A stretch of 64,000 nucleotides of DNA from Portunus trituberculatus (Eukaryota > Arthropoda > Malacostraca > Decapoda > Portunidae), in contig NC_059286.1 of NCBI RefSeq assembly GCF_017591435.1, positions 3,033,182-3,097,181 of the forward strand. The letters are read 5' to 3'. This document shows, piece by piece, positions 40,790-53,900 of this stretch. Position 1 is the first letter of the stretch. Every line of letters begins with the position of its first letter. Both the position numbers and the translations under genes were made by a program. The notes beneath the pieces were generated by a model, which was not told the DNA's origin, made no database searches, and worked only from the letters and a program-made list of their open reading frames with translations.

Positions 40790-41870
40790 TTTTATTTGGA
40801 AAGATGAAAAGTCTACATTTGATTCCTTCGCAAAAACAAATTCTTTCTTACCAGTTAAAGGCCACACAAGGATCTCTCGGGTCTTAACTGGTGATTCCTA
40901 ATAATTTATATATTTAGAAATGGTAAAAAAGAAAAGTATTTAATTCTTTCACAAAAACAAATCCTCCGCATCAATTAAAGATCACCAAAGTATCTATGAG
41001 GCTAAGCTGCTGATATTTGGTAATTTATATATTTAGAATCGGTAAAAAGAAAAGCATTTGGTTCTATCACAAAAATAAATCCTTTCACACCAATTAAAGA
41101 CTGCCAAAGTAACCCTTGAGTCTAAACTACGAATTCTTGGTAATTCATGTATTTAGAATCAGTAAAATAAGAGAAAAGTATTTGAATCCATTGCAAAAAA
41201 AATAAAATCCTCCTTATCAGTTAAAAGCCACGTAAGGGTCTCTGGAGTCTAAACCGCTAATTCCTAGTAATTTGTATATTTAGAATCGATAAAAAAAAAG
41301 TAAGGTATTTGATTCCATTGCAAAAATAAATCCTTCCACTCCAATGAAAGAAAGCCAAAGTGTGCCCTTAATCTAAACTGTGGATTCTTAGTAATTGATA
41401 TATTTAGAATCGGTCAAAAAGAAAGGTATTTGATCCCATTGCAAAAATAAATCCTTCCGCTCATATTAAAGGTCACCAAAGTATCCCCCGAATTTAAACT
41501 ATGAATTCCTAGTAATTTATATATTTAGAATCGGTAAAAAAAGAAAGGTATTTGATTCCATTGAAAAAATCAGTCCTTCCACTCCATTTAAAGAAAGTCA
41601 AAGTATCCCACGAGTCTAAGCAACAGATTCCTAGTAATTTATATATTTAGAATCGTTAAAAAGAAAGGTATTTGATTCCATTGCGAAAATAAATCCTTCC
41701 ACTCCAACTAAAGGCCAGCAAAGTATCCCCCGAGTCTGAACTGTTGATTTTTGGTAATTTATATATTTAGAATGGAAAAAAAAGGGATATTTGATTCCAT
41801 CGCAAACATCTGTCTTGCCACACCAATTAGGGGCCACTTAAGCATCCTCTGGCTCTGAACTTCTGATGCA
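40790..41870 (+). repeat. ~121-bp satellite, about nine units
   Basis: TATATATTTAGAATCGGTAA or a close variant recurs near 40905, 41024, 41144, 41272, 41396, 41517, 41640 and 41760; spacing 119-128. Each unit also has TATTTGATTCCATTGCAAAA, AATAAATCCTTCCACTCCA, AAAGTATCCCCCGAGTCTAA. Unit similarity is high, so the array is comparatively young. Short open frames inside are part of the unit. Confidence 0.93.
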
Positions 41871-42154
41871 CGGCGCAACTTCCTCGGCAATTAGTCTTCT
41901 GCTTTTTTTTCGCTCTTTTTTTATTCTTTCAACTCCAGTAATTAGATTCCAGCAGTGAAATATTTTGCTCCGGGGATCCTTGAGCGATAAGAAAGAGGCG
42001 GTTTAATTCAATCATTCCTTCAGAAAACTGACGTGCCAATCAAGGTTTTATTTGCGACGAGGGAGGAGGAAAAGATTTAAAGACTGACTTCCTGCCGTCT
42101 TTACAACTCAACGTGTACTAATATGGAGAGGTAGGAAAGTCTTTTTTTTCTTTT

Positions 42155-42412
42155 CTTCTTCTTCTTCTTCTTCTTCTTCTTCTTCTTCTTCTTCTTCTTC
42201 TTCTTCTTCTTCTTCTTCTTCTTCTTCTTCTTCTTCTTCTTCTTCTTCTTCTTCTTCTTCTTCTTCTTCTTCTTCTTCTTCTTCTTCTTCTTCTTCTTCT
42301 TCTTCTTCTTCTTCTTCTTCTTCTTCTTCTTCTTCTTCTTCTTCTTCTTCTTCTTCTTCTTCTTCTTCTTCTTCTTCTTCTTCTTCTTCTTCTTCTTCTT
42401 CTTCTTCTTCTT

Positions 42413-42442
<30 letters not shown>
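42155..42442 (+). repeat. (TTC)n, ~95 copies
   Basis: About 288 bases of pure homopyrimidine trinucleotide repeat, followed by imperfect TTC/ATC and a second array. Confidence 0.98.
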
Positions 42443-42448
<6 letters not shown>

Positions 42449-42532
42449 TTTTCTTCTTCGTCCTCTTCTTCTTCTTCGCCTTTTTCTTTTTTCCTTTTCT
42501 TTTCTTCATCTACTTCATCATCATCATCATCA

Positions 42533-42620
42533 TCTTCTTCTTCTTCTTCTTCTTCTTCTTCTTCTTCTTCTTCTTCTTCTTCTTCTTCTTCTTCTTCTTC
42601 TTCTTCTTCTTCTTCTTCTT
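42533..42620 (+). repeat. (TTC)n, second array
   Basis: 88 bases, after a short (ATC)n. Confidence 0.97.
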
Positions 42621-42699
42621 CATCTTCTTCCTCTTCTTGCTTTGGCTCTGATTTCATGAGGTAAAAAAAATAAATAAATAAATAAAACACGATAACAAA

Positions 42700-43440
42700 G
42701 AGAATGACGAATCAATAACATAGAAATACAGGGTTAGGCAAACTAGAGAACAGGACAACACTAGAGATAGAAAGAGACGGAACTAAATTAACGTGACAGT
42801 AGCAGGCGTAGGAATGAACTGAGAATATCACGGTACCACGAAAGACAGTGAGAACTAGGAATGTAGGAATAGGTCATAGTAAATAAAAACAAAAAGACAG
42901 AGACAGAAGAGTACTTAGAAACAAATAGAACTTAAATGGACATAACAGTACTGGGAGTGATAATGAACACAACTAGATAAACAAAACTGAAAAAAAAAAT
43001 AAACAGGAAGACTAGGAATTTGAGAGTAAGGAATAGGACAGAATAGACAGACAGGACTAAATTGATGAAAATAATAAAAATGAAAAAGAAGAGATCTAGA
43101 TGGACCGAATACCATCATAATATACAAGAATGAGAAACGAACACGAAGAGATGAAGTAAGCAACAGAGAAACAACGCAATAGAGAGAAGAGGTAGATAGA
43201 GGAATAGAAGAAACAAGGGCAGAAATAGGATGAGAGAAGACGCAAGAACGAATAGGAACACAGTAAAGGTAGTAAAGCGAGAGGAGATAGGACAGAGGAA
43301 ACAGGAGACTCGAGTATTCAGGGTAGCAGGTGCAGGACAAGGAGGAGGATGCAAGGCAATGACAGGATCTGGAATTGAGGTGGGAGATAATGCTGGAGTT
43401 AGAGGGACAGATGGGATTAGCAAGGGAGGATAAAGGAGAA
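42700..43440 (+). repeat. Purine-rich degenerate region
   Basis: A/G-rich with loosely recurring words (AACTAAATTAACGTGACAGT / AACTTAAATGGACATAACAG; AGGAATAGG). Possible ~145-base units; too diverged to define. Confidence 0.4.
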
Positions 43441-43536
43441 GGAGGCTGGAGGGAAGGAGGACGGTACTAGACTAACGAGAGTGTATAAGGGAGAGCGCAC
43501 GACTGAGGAGGGAGGGAGGGAAGGTGCAAGACTAAG

Positions 43537-43542
43537 AACACA

Positions 43543-43623
<81 letters not shown>
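43537..43623 (+). repeat. (CA)n-(GA)n compound
   Basis: CA passes directly into GA. Confidence 0.97.
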
Positions 43624-43628
<5 letters not shown>

Positions 43629-45189
43629 CTGAAGACTTATATAAATACTAGATACAGAAATTCTTAATGAAACATAATAATATCAGAGAGAAAGAAAAAT
43701 ATGACAGGAAAAATCAAGACAAGAATTTTTGCCTTAGTTTTCAGTACGAGGCGAGAAAAATGTTAGAAACTAAGTACTCGTTGAAAATGGTTTACGTGGA
43801 AGAAGTCAAGGAAGGCACTGGTATGGCTGAAAAACAAGACGACACTGACTTCTGATAACGTAACCTCTGAAAAAACTCATCAATCACGAGTTATTTTTAT
43901 TTTTCGTTTATAATTTAACTGAGAATGAATTAACCACAGTGCGTTGAAACTTTTTACACGTGCAGGAGTTCCCGGGGCCTTCAGGTGACTCTAGGCTAAT
44001 GAACCTCACCTGGCGAACTGCGGGAACTCCAAATCCTTTACTTATAAGAGAGATTTTTTGTCTAGAGGCGAGGATTTTTCTCCATGAGTGGGCGTGAAAG
44101 TTGGTTCGTTTGGCGGGAGTTTGGAGAGGAAACACCGTGATGAATGTTGGAGTGCGGCGGCGGAAGATGGGAGTTGCTTACATCCTTGGCTTCCCTCCGC
44201 TTTCATCCTTAAACTTGTGCTGAACCTCACTCCCGAAAAATACCCCCGCGCTCATTGTAAAATATGGAACAACAGAATTGCATTGGCTTCCTTCCTCTTT
44301 GTTAGGCCCAGGTTCACCGCGCCGGGAGAAAAATAAAAGGTGGAAATTAGTGACAGGTAAAGTTGAATTGGGCCTTATTAATTATGCGCAGGTGTCTCTG
44401 GCTCTTGTAGACAGGTGTTAAGGGAGTCATTTTATTATTCAAAGACCAAGTGTTGATAAAGAGTTAGGGTATCATAATGCATAAATCATATGTCAATACT
44501 AAACGCCGAAGTGAAAGATAGCGCGAAGTGACTCAGTATAGGAAGGGAAGGCACTCGGTAATGTATTGCAATGTATGGAGTGTTATCTGTAGTGGAATGA
44601 TTTTGTGATCTTGAGTGAGTGATGTTGCTAAGAAATCGAAGTGTTGAGACTGGTTCTACTTTTTCGTCGTATTTTTATTTAACTTATATATTTATCTATT
44701 CATTTATTCATTTTCTTACAGTTTGTCTCTTCAGTATGCTATTCTGCTCAGTGGTTCGTTCATGCGCCATTACGTCAGCCATCAGTACCACAAGTGTTGA
44801 CGCCTTTTCAAATGCTAACTAGCTCACAGTTCGCAATTCACAGCTTCGCAGATACCAAGTGCTTCAGGAATATTGATTTCAGGTGCCACAGAGCCACAGG
44901 TGTTGTTGTTGTTGTTGTTGTTTTTTTATTTACAGTTACTAACAAATCTATAAGCAGAAAGATTCACAAGTACTGGTAAGCCTAAATGTGGTACGGTACA
45001 CAGGTGCCTCAGAGACCAGTAATTACAGGTGTGCGCGTACTGACATCAAATGGTACAAGCACAGAGCACAAGATACCAATTATGTGCACTGGTACTATAG
45101 AGAGACCGAGAGACAGACAGACAGACAAACAAACAAATAGGTACACAAGCAGAGAAAAGGAAGATGATAAACAGTCAAGAGAGAAGATA

Positions 45190-46000
45190 TGAGACATTTG
45201 TTTTACATCTGACTTTGATCATAATGAGTTTTGTCTTCCATGTGTTCATCAGCCCTATATATTGATATTTATTCTTGATTCCAGAAAGATGTAAAAAATT
45301 ACTTTGCCATCGGTTACACGCCATGAGTCACAAGCCTTCATTAGTCTCTTCTTTTATTTTGATGCAGAAAAAAAATGTACTTTTTTCTCTGTTCCTGAAT
45401 CCACGATACTATTATTCCTGTGTAGTTTTGACAGTCCGATGAAATGTGATGAAGAGGAAGCCCAGGGTGGTTCAGAGTCTAAGCTTAGTGTCTCTGAAGA
45501 AGGCCAATGGTAGAAATTTTAGAGAATAAAGACCTCCAGAATCACCTTTTGTTTCTTCTTCACTACATTCAAACTAACTTCTCCCTCTTTTTTTCGCTTT
45601 CTTTTTTTTTTTTTTTTTAGGGAAACATGCGCTGTCTCCTATAGTGATGTTGACGTATTACTTGATGTTGATTCAGGAAAGCATGTCATTTTGTTTAGTG
45701 TTCCCAGTGGTCATGAATCCTCGGTAACAACAGTTCAGTTCGCTTCCTTGATATTTAGTAAGGAAAAATACGCTGTTTCTTGCACTGATGGTAACAGATC
45801 TCTTCCTTGATTCATAGTAAAATAAGTAGTACACCGTCTCCTCCTGTGCTCATCAATCCCAGGTACTCTCCTGGGCTCTACAAGGAGAAAATTAGTGTCT
45901 CCTACATTGTTTTTAACAGATTTTTTTTCTTGATTTTCATTCGAGAAAGTATCGTATACATGCAGTGTTGATGAGTCTCGGTGCTAACACATCTCTCCCC
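45190..46000 (+). repeat. Degenerate array reaching the exon 3 acceptor
   Basis: CTTGATTCCAGAAAG (about 45274), CTTGATGTTGATTCAGGAAAG (start 45660), CCTTGATATTTAGTAAGGAA (45748), CCTTGATTCATAG (45807) and CTTGATTTTCATTCGAGAAAG (start 45931) recur, with GTGTTCATCAGCCC / GTGCTCATCAATCCC between. Confidence 0.55.
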
Positions 46001-46003
46001 CAG

Positions 46004-46111
46004 GCACGGTGTGGTGGTCAGAGTTGTCCCGCGTGCTTCCTCAGCGGGAACGTCTGTCCATCTTCAATCTCCTGGCCACCTACGCAGGCACTCCCACGCC
46101 CGCCACCCCAG
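46004..46111 (+). CDS. tinc: tincar-like exon 3: extracellular or cytoplasmic loop
   Basis: The frame that fits the family needs two leading bases (GC) completing a codon from upstream, then 35 codons (TVWWSELSRVLPQRERLSIF, then NLLATYAGTPTPATP) and a final G, phase 1. The family has an aromatic/acidic-Leu motif and a hydrophobic LSxxxL stretch at this point, after the third helix. The acceptor is ACACATCTCTCCCCCAG ending 46003, with GTGCTAAC as a likely branch site at 45981-45988; the donor is G|GTCAGT at 46112. The other open frame (ARCGGQSCPAC...) would match the exon 2 phase but shows no resemblance to the family and breaks the join to exon 4, so I did not choose it. Confidence 0.75.
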
Positions 46112-47089
46112 GTCAGTCGAGGCCCAGTCTGTCCGTCATCGGTTGCCACCACCGGGTTATTACACTTCTTATCAGATTACCATCCAAAGTTGCGAAGTAA
46201 TTGTTTAATTCTTACAAATGAATACAGTTGTGTCTTTTGGATAATCGTTTTGGGGACTGACACCTCAATAGACCTATTATTTCTAAGACTTTTGTAGCCT
46301 CATGTCAATGCTACTCTTACATGAAAGAAAGAGAATATTGTATATGAAAATTACTGATAGAGATGGAATCAAAAGTCTGCAATATAAGTTACATTTATGA
46401 TTTGAAATCTAACAAATTATAGATGTTTTTTTTTCTTTCATTACAAAAAAAATGCAAAATATTGAGATCGTGATTTTTCAGGTTGTGCAAGTTAAAGAAT
46501 TTCTCGTTTTTTCAACCAAAAAGTAAAAGAAATATATCAAATCAATTTAATCGTGTTAGCGTGAGAAGTTCATAGTAAAAATAACTCATTTACAACTATG
46601 ATCACTGAAAATAACCTTGTCATCACGTTCATAGAAAAATATGTTTTTCTTTCATAGTTCTGTCTATCTCATTTTATACCAGGCCAGCAATCCCACACAG
46701 GGTGCCTCAGGCAAAGCACCACTCACTCATACACACATTGTTCACACTCTTAGCTCCGTCTGCCACTGGTGAAAAAGAGTCTTGTGGATCACCTTACTAC
46801 ACTCCAGGAGCTTAGAGATTGCACAGCTGGCCACACACTTCCACAGCAAGGCCGGGCAGCAGATGCTGGTTCAGCCTTCCCCTTCTTAATGAGACCGTTC
46901 TCTCTGTATTTTGCCCCTAGGAATAGGCAAAGCAATAAACTTCTCATACCAAAAGGAAATAAAAATTGTCCACCGCAGACACTTTTGACATTTCTTTTGG
47001 GACTGTCACCTGAGAGAGCCTTTTTCTCCTGGTCACTTTGTCGAACATGAAAACTAAAAGGTCACGGGTCAACTGAGATTCTCTTGCAG
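46112..47089 (+). other. Intron 3 of tincar-like gene
   Basis: 978 bases of mostly unique AT-rich sequence between G|GTCAGT and CTCTTGCAG. No microsatellite array and no other feature seen. Confidence 0.85.
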
Positions 47090-47293
47090 GTCCTGTGGCC
47101 ATGAGGTACGAGGCGTCCACGTCGGTGACCTTCCAGGCAATGGACATCACCACCCGCAGGGACGGCGAGGGCGGGGCGGACGGGGAGGAGGGTGTGGAGG
47201 AGGAGGACATGTGGCACATCGGAGAGATCCCGTGGGGGCCCTTCTCGCCACACTTCTTTAACTACCTGCTGGCACACCTGGTCTACGCCGGCA

Positions 47294-47294
<1 letters not shown>
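47090..47294 (+). CDS. tinc: tincar-like exon 4: acidic loop and start of fourth membrane segment
   Basis: GT completes a glycine codon from exon 3; 67 codons follow and two bases remain (phase 2). The peptide starts GPVAMRYEASTSVTFQAMD, continues into a very acidic, Gly-rich loop (DGEGGADGEEGVEEED) and then MWHIGEIPWGPFSPHFFNYL, reaching a hydrophobic stretch (FFNYLLAHLVYAG). The acidic loop is probably lineage-specific; the flanks carry the conservation. The acceptor is GATTCTCTTGCAG ending 47089. The donor AG|GTGAGA runs directly into a (GA)n array with no spacer, an unusual arrangement treated under findings. Confidence 0.87.

Positions 47295-47344
<50 letters not shown>
47295..47344 (+). 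repeat. (GA)n continuous with exon 4 donor
   Basis: About 24 GA copies start inside the 5' splice site itself (GTGAGAGAGAG). Confidence 0.97.
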
Positions 47345-47348
<4 letters not shown>

Positions 47349-47495
47349 CACAATATAACAGATCAACCTCAAAGCTAACAATCCCACACAAAAACCGAAT
47401 CCTAACCTTCTTTTACTATTCACATTCATGCTCCACCACTTAAACTCTCTTAGTCATATAGATAAGACGCCAAGGGCCTTCTGCATCCCCCTCAG
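47295..47495 (+). other. Intron 4 of tincar-like gene
   Basis: 201 bases. The first 50 are the (GA)n that is continuous with the donor; the rest is unique sequence ending CCCCCTCAG. Confidence 0.88.
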
Positions 47496-47601
47496 GTACG
47501 CCGGCGTGTTCTGGGGCACCAACAAGGCTCTCGGTCTGGTTTTCTTCTTCCAGCTGATCCTGAACGCGGCGCAAAGTATCTTTTCCATCAACGGATTTCA
47601 G
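47496..47601 (+). CDS. tinc: tincar-like exon 5: FWGTNK motif and fifth membrane segment
   Basis: One base completes AGG (Arg) with exon 4, then 35 codons: YAGVFWGTNKALGLVFFF, QLILNAAQSIFSINGFQ. The FWGTNK motif and the following helix (LGLVFFFQLILNAAQSIF) match the Tincar core. The protein reads YAGR-YAGVFW across the junction, a local YAG repeat that crosses the intron. The acceptor is TGCATCCCCCTCAG ending 47495 and the donor CAG|GTGAGC at 47602. The exon ends in phase 0. The intron before it is only 201 bases, the shortest in the gene, and a quarter of it is (GA)n. Confidence 0.9.
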
Positions 47602-49549
<1,948 letters not shown>

Positions 49550-49768
49550 GTTCTTTACAAGGTTCACGTGGTGGGCGCCGAGCACGTGCTGCCAGTGTTT
49601 GAGGGCTTCCTGCTGCCCCTCCCCGCCTGCGTCGCCGTCTTCACCGCCTCCCAGGTCATGGTTCTCGCCTCTGGTTCCATCATTTACCTCTACGGCTTCG
49701 TCAAGTTTAATTCTTTCCTGAGCGCAGAGAAGGAGAAATATCACATCCTCAGCAAGCACGGCCACCAG
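49550..49768 (+). CDS. tinc: tincar-like exon 6: LYKVHVVG motif and sixth membrane segment
   Basis: Seventy-three codons, phase 0 at both ends. The peptide begins VLYKVHVVGAEHVLPVFEGF, continues through a long hydrophobic region (LLPLPACVAVFTASQVMVLA) and SGSIIYLYGFVKF, and ends in a charged segment (SAEKEKYHILSKHGHQ) that is probably intracellular. LYKV-x-VVG and the IIYLYG stretch fit Tincar. The acceptor is CGCTCCCTTCTTCAG ending 49549; the donor is CAG|GTGAGT at 49769. A 400-base compound block of trinucleotide repeats (ACT, CTT, ATT, CTC) stands about 65 bases upstream of the acceptor. Confidence 0.9.
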
Positions 49769-50239
49769 GTGAGTGTACGTATGTCGTCTGAAAGTTAATC
49801 ACGTACAGGTGCAAAGTTCTTCTCCTTTGCGTGGGTATTTTCTTTTCTTTTCTTTTTCTACTCGATGCTTTTTCTTTTTGAGTACTTTTTTCTCCTTTTT
49901 TTGTCTTGAATATTTTTTTTTTTTTTTATATGTTGTGGGTATTCCTTTCTTTTCTTTATTTATTTTCTGTGTATTTTTTTTTTATTCTTTTTTTTCTATT
50001 TCTGTATCTAGTGTTTACTTTTTTTTTTTACAACTTGTGGGTATTTCCTTTTCTTTTCTTCCTCGTTATTTCGTGTTTTTAATAAGTGACGTGAAGATTT
50101 GCTGGATTTTTCTCTCTTGGGATCATCATTTGGTACTTCACCTTCTTTCCTTTTATATCTAACGGGGTCTTTTCTCCTTCTTTTCTTTCTTATCTTCTCG
50201 CATTATTAGTTATTGACATGAAGATCAATGTGATTTCTC

Positions 50240-50800
50240 TATTGCTTGAAGAAAAACAATGTAAGAAAACCTGAAGAGATCAAGATAGCAGGGGACGAAA
50301 CACTTAAATATGAAACGTGAAGACTAAGAATACCGAAAAAAATGTAGGATAGTTTTCAGTTCATTCTATTCGTATGATCAAAGATTACTTGGCCGCCGTG
50401 GTACAGTGGAACCATGCGTGCTTTGGGGTCCGAGGGTCTCCAAGCGCACGGGTTCGAATCCTGTCCACGGTCCAAGTGTAGGTTGGGCTTCCTCACTCGG
50501 GGCAACGGTTTCCTAGTTTTTGGGATTTGGGATAGGAGGTACCCCAAAAAAGTATCCCCTTTAGCCCATAAATGCCCGTGAAAAGCCCACATGGTATAAA
50601 AAGAAAAAAAAAAGACATTGAAAGAACATTTGGAAACGACAAGGTAGCACGGACCAAAACAACTCAATCTGAAACTAAGGATCATAAGAAAATCCATACC
50701 CCAAAAACACACCAAAAAAAAAAAAAAACGATAAATTGGAGTCCACTCTATTCATGTAAACAAAGAAATATTCAAAACCAAAGAAATCAATCGCATCAAA
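50240..50800 (+). repeat. Degenerate tandem pair split by the SINE
   Basis: GTTCATTCTATTCGTATGATC before the SINE (first 20 bases near 50358) resembles GTCCACTCTATTCATGTAAA after it; AAGATAGCAGGGGACGAAAC resembles AAGGTAGCACGGACCAAAAC. The SINE at 50391-50613 lies between the copies. Confidence 0.6.
50391..50613 (+). mobile_element. tRNA-derived SINE
   Basis: About 223 bases. The head is tRNA-like: an A box (TGGTACAGTGG, 50399-50409), a B box (GGTTCGAATCC, 50451-50461), a T-arm hairpin around it, and an acceptor-like pair GCCGTGG/CCACGGT. The unrelated body (GTAGGTTGGGCTTCC, GGAGGTACCCC, AAAGCCCACATGG) ends in an A-rich tail. Box spacing and tail are those of an RNA polymerase III SINE moved by a LINE. 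No clear target duplication was found. From memory, similar elements are common in crab genomes. It is not a tRNA gene: the D arm is degraded and the body follows directly. Confidence 0.8.
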
Positions 50801-51446
50801 AAGGAGAAGCTACTGAATATCGGCAATAAAAACCCGAAGACTGTCAGAAAGAACCAATCAGCACCAATAATTCCCAGCTCATTCAATTGACATAAACAAA
50901 CACGTGAGATAAAGACTGAAAAAGTACTGGAAACTGCGCAAACCAACGGAAGGGAAAGTACCATGCGGGGAGAAACAAAGTAGAAAATAACAGAAGAGCG
51001 GGAGATAGCAAACACGGGAGGATAATGAAAGGTAGAGCAAATAAAGGGAGGAGACAGTAAGGGCCACGAGTAATCACACAGCCAATTTGCTAGACCAATA
51101 CTGCTTCCTCCCTTCACCTGACCTGGCTGCGGATCACGTGACTGCTGGGAGGGAGTTGGGGAGGAAAGGGTAGAGGAAAGATGGTAGGAGAGAAGACTAG
51201 AAGGGAAGAAAGATTAGTGCAGGAGAAGGAATGAACGTGGAAGTAAAGGAGGAATGGAAAAAAAAAGAGTGGAGGGGAGGGAATTAAGATAGATGGATAG
51301 AAAAGATGGAGTGAGAAATACTGGGAAAGAAGAAAGGGAGAAAAACTGAAGAGGAAAGAAGAGTAGAAGAGTGAATGGATGGGACAAAGAGAAGTGAAAA
51401 GAGGAAGGGAAGATTAAGAGAGAAAAAAAGAGAGGAATAGAGGAAG

Positions 51447-51449
<3 letters not shown>

Positions 51450-51522
<73 letters not shown>

Positions 51523-51597
51523 TAAATATAGGAAAGACAGTAAAGGGAAGAGGGAAAAGATGGGTCAGGGAATGGTTACCTTACCAGTGACCATTTC

Positions 51598-51632
<35 letters not shown>
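51450..51632 (+). repeat. Two (GA)n arrays
   Basis: 51450-51518 and 51600-51632 in A/G-rich sequence. Confidence 0.96.
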
Positions 51633-51636
<4 letters not shown>

Positions 51637-53384
51637 CAATGGGTGATATGGAAACCTTTATTTTACGGTTTTCTGGGAAGATATGGGAATTACCTGGCAT
51701 TATTTATTGACGGTCTACTTGGAGGGATGGAAAAATAAGGGAAATGGTTGATGGATACATTATATATATATTACTGGGAAAGGAGAGGGAGAAAGGGGAA
51801 TGGGTGATGGGCAAACCTTTGTCTAATGCATCACTAACATTCTCTAAGGATGAATAGAAGAAAAGATGATATAGAAACATATTTTGTGACGTGTTTCTAA
51901 AGGGGTGAAAGGCGTTGATGTAAATACTGAGGGTTTCTAAAGAGGCATGGAATAAGAAAGAGAAAAAGATTACTGGTGAAATTAGCTTATACACTTCTGC
52001 TGGTATTAAGAGAGGAATGGAAAAGGAAAGACTGACAGGGATATCTGATGGTTTTAAGTGAGATGAAGAAAAAAAATGTTAGGAAAGCCTAGCCTAGAAA
52101 GTCTTGCGTATCCCTATTTGCGTTACTACAGAATGCGTTATCAAATTGGCAGCTGGGTATTGAAGTTCATGTCTTACGTTTATTGAAGTTTTGGGACGGT
52201 TAGTGAAATGCTTGAAGGGTCATCACCTTTGTTCATCAAGGTGTGTTCAAGTTTATAATTGGTTCTGTCAAGATTGGTACAACGCAACTTAGACTGGCAA
52301 AGCGACGTACAGGGAATTAGTTGTTGCTCTTCCGGATTAGTTCAGTTAGCAATGTAATGAAAGACCTGCAAAGTTGTACGAGACTGTTTAACTTTGTAAT
52401 TGGTTATGAACTTGGATAAATAGTAAGATCTGCCAAAGTTCGGGAAATTCCTTGCTTGAGTTCTCGATTAGTTAATCTTCAAGTGAAAACTCGACAAATG
52501 TTGTTGAACCTTACGAGAGATTATTACGTCCGGCAAACCGTTACTGGAAATTGTTGAACTTTGAGAAATTTCTTATTGTTCTCATCACCACGAATGTTAC
52601 CTGTGTCTGTTCCCTTGTGTAATTTTCTCAGGATTTAACCATTATTCTGTGTACGCCTCGTGGTTATACAGTCACTCACAAACATCTTCTCTTCACTTAC
52701 GTAGAATTCTCGGAAGTGGCAACATGCGAATACAGTTTTCTTGACACGTAGCGGCCACAAAGGACACACGAATGCAGTTATTTTTTTTCATCACACTGCA
52801 TTCCCGGCGTTAGTTATTACAGCGAGCGCCGTTACGAGTACTTTCACTTCACTGAGCGCGTCACGTTACACACTCGTATAGATTTTTCCAGGAAGGTTCA
52901 TCGCTTGGCTAAATAAATGAAGGGGGGAAGGAAGATATACACTGGCGCGCACACTCATGCAGGACGACTATTCAGCTCCAATTCATAGATTATCGAGCAG
53001 TGGCAGGGCGTGTACCGCGGGTCTCTGGGGACGTGGAAGTACTGGATTTATATTGACGTCGTGCTTGTCGGAACTTTGGCCCGCGCTACTAAATTATGCA
53101 GGTGACCCTTTGTCCGCATAGCACCACAGCCCCGTGCTGGTCGAAGCCCGCACCCCAGAGTACTCTCCGCACACACCCACTCCCCCACATCGCCCCACGC
53201 TCTCCGTCCCCACACATCCTCTATCCTCAGTCTCCCACCCCTCGTCCCCTCAGACCTCCGCGGATTCCACTGCACACTGCATTTCCTTACTCAAAATTCT
53301 AGCACTGGGTTTTCTTAACATACACTCGTAACTTTGGATTTCTTTCCCTTTCGTCCCAGATTTCCTGAGCGAATTTTAGCATTG

Positions 53385-53900
53385 GGCTTCTCGGGACTTT
53401 TTAGAGCTGGATTCCTGGACATTGTATCAGTGGATTACTTGAAATTTTTTTTGTGGATTTTATGACATTTCAGTGGGTTTAGACATTATGAGTGGATTTC
53501 TTGACATTTTAGTGGATTGTATGACATTCCAGTGACTTGTTTGATATCTTAGAGAGATTTCTAGATATTTTAGTGGATTTCTTAACATTTTAGTTGATTT
53601 CTTGACATTTTTGTGGATCCCTTAACATTATAGAGGATTTTTTTACATTTTAGTGGATTTCTTGATATTAGAATTATTTACTGACATTTTAGTGCATTTC
53701 TTATATTTTTGTTGATTTTTTTATATTTTAATGGATTTCTTGACATATTAGTAGATTTTTTGACATTTTAGTGGATTTTTTGACATTTTTGCGGATTTGT
53801 TGACATTTTAGGTGATTTCTTGACATTTCAGTGGATTTCTTAACGTTTTAGTGATTTCTTCGATATTTTAACACTGGATCTCTTAACATTAAGGATTTTC
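53385..53900 (+). repeat. ~21-bp minisatellite
   Basis: Consensus near GTGGATTTCTTGACATTTTA, over 20 drifted units with indels. Confidence 0.88.

Noticed and set aside
40701..40901. 66-codon frame
   Set aside because: Its 3' half is a unit of the 121-bp satellite.
40790..41870. CRISPR-like array
   Set aside because: Units are contiguous 121-base tandem repeats without spacers, in eukaryotic intronic DNA.
42118..42690. Glu/Arg-rich 190-codon minus-strand frame
   Set aside because: Translation of (TTC)n on the complementary strand.
50391..50475. A functional tRNA gene
   Set aside because: A and B boxes and a T arm are present, but the D arm is poor and a SINE body with an A tail follows.
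53048..53331. Overlapping frames in a GC-rich patch
   Set aside because: Open on both strands because of composition; no motif or splice context fitting the gene.
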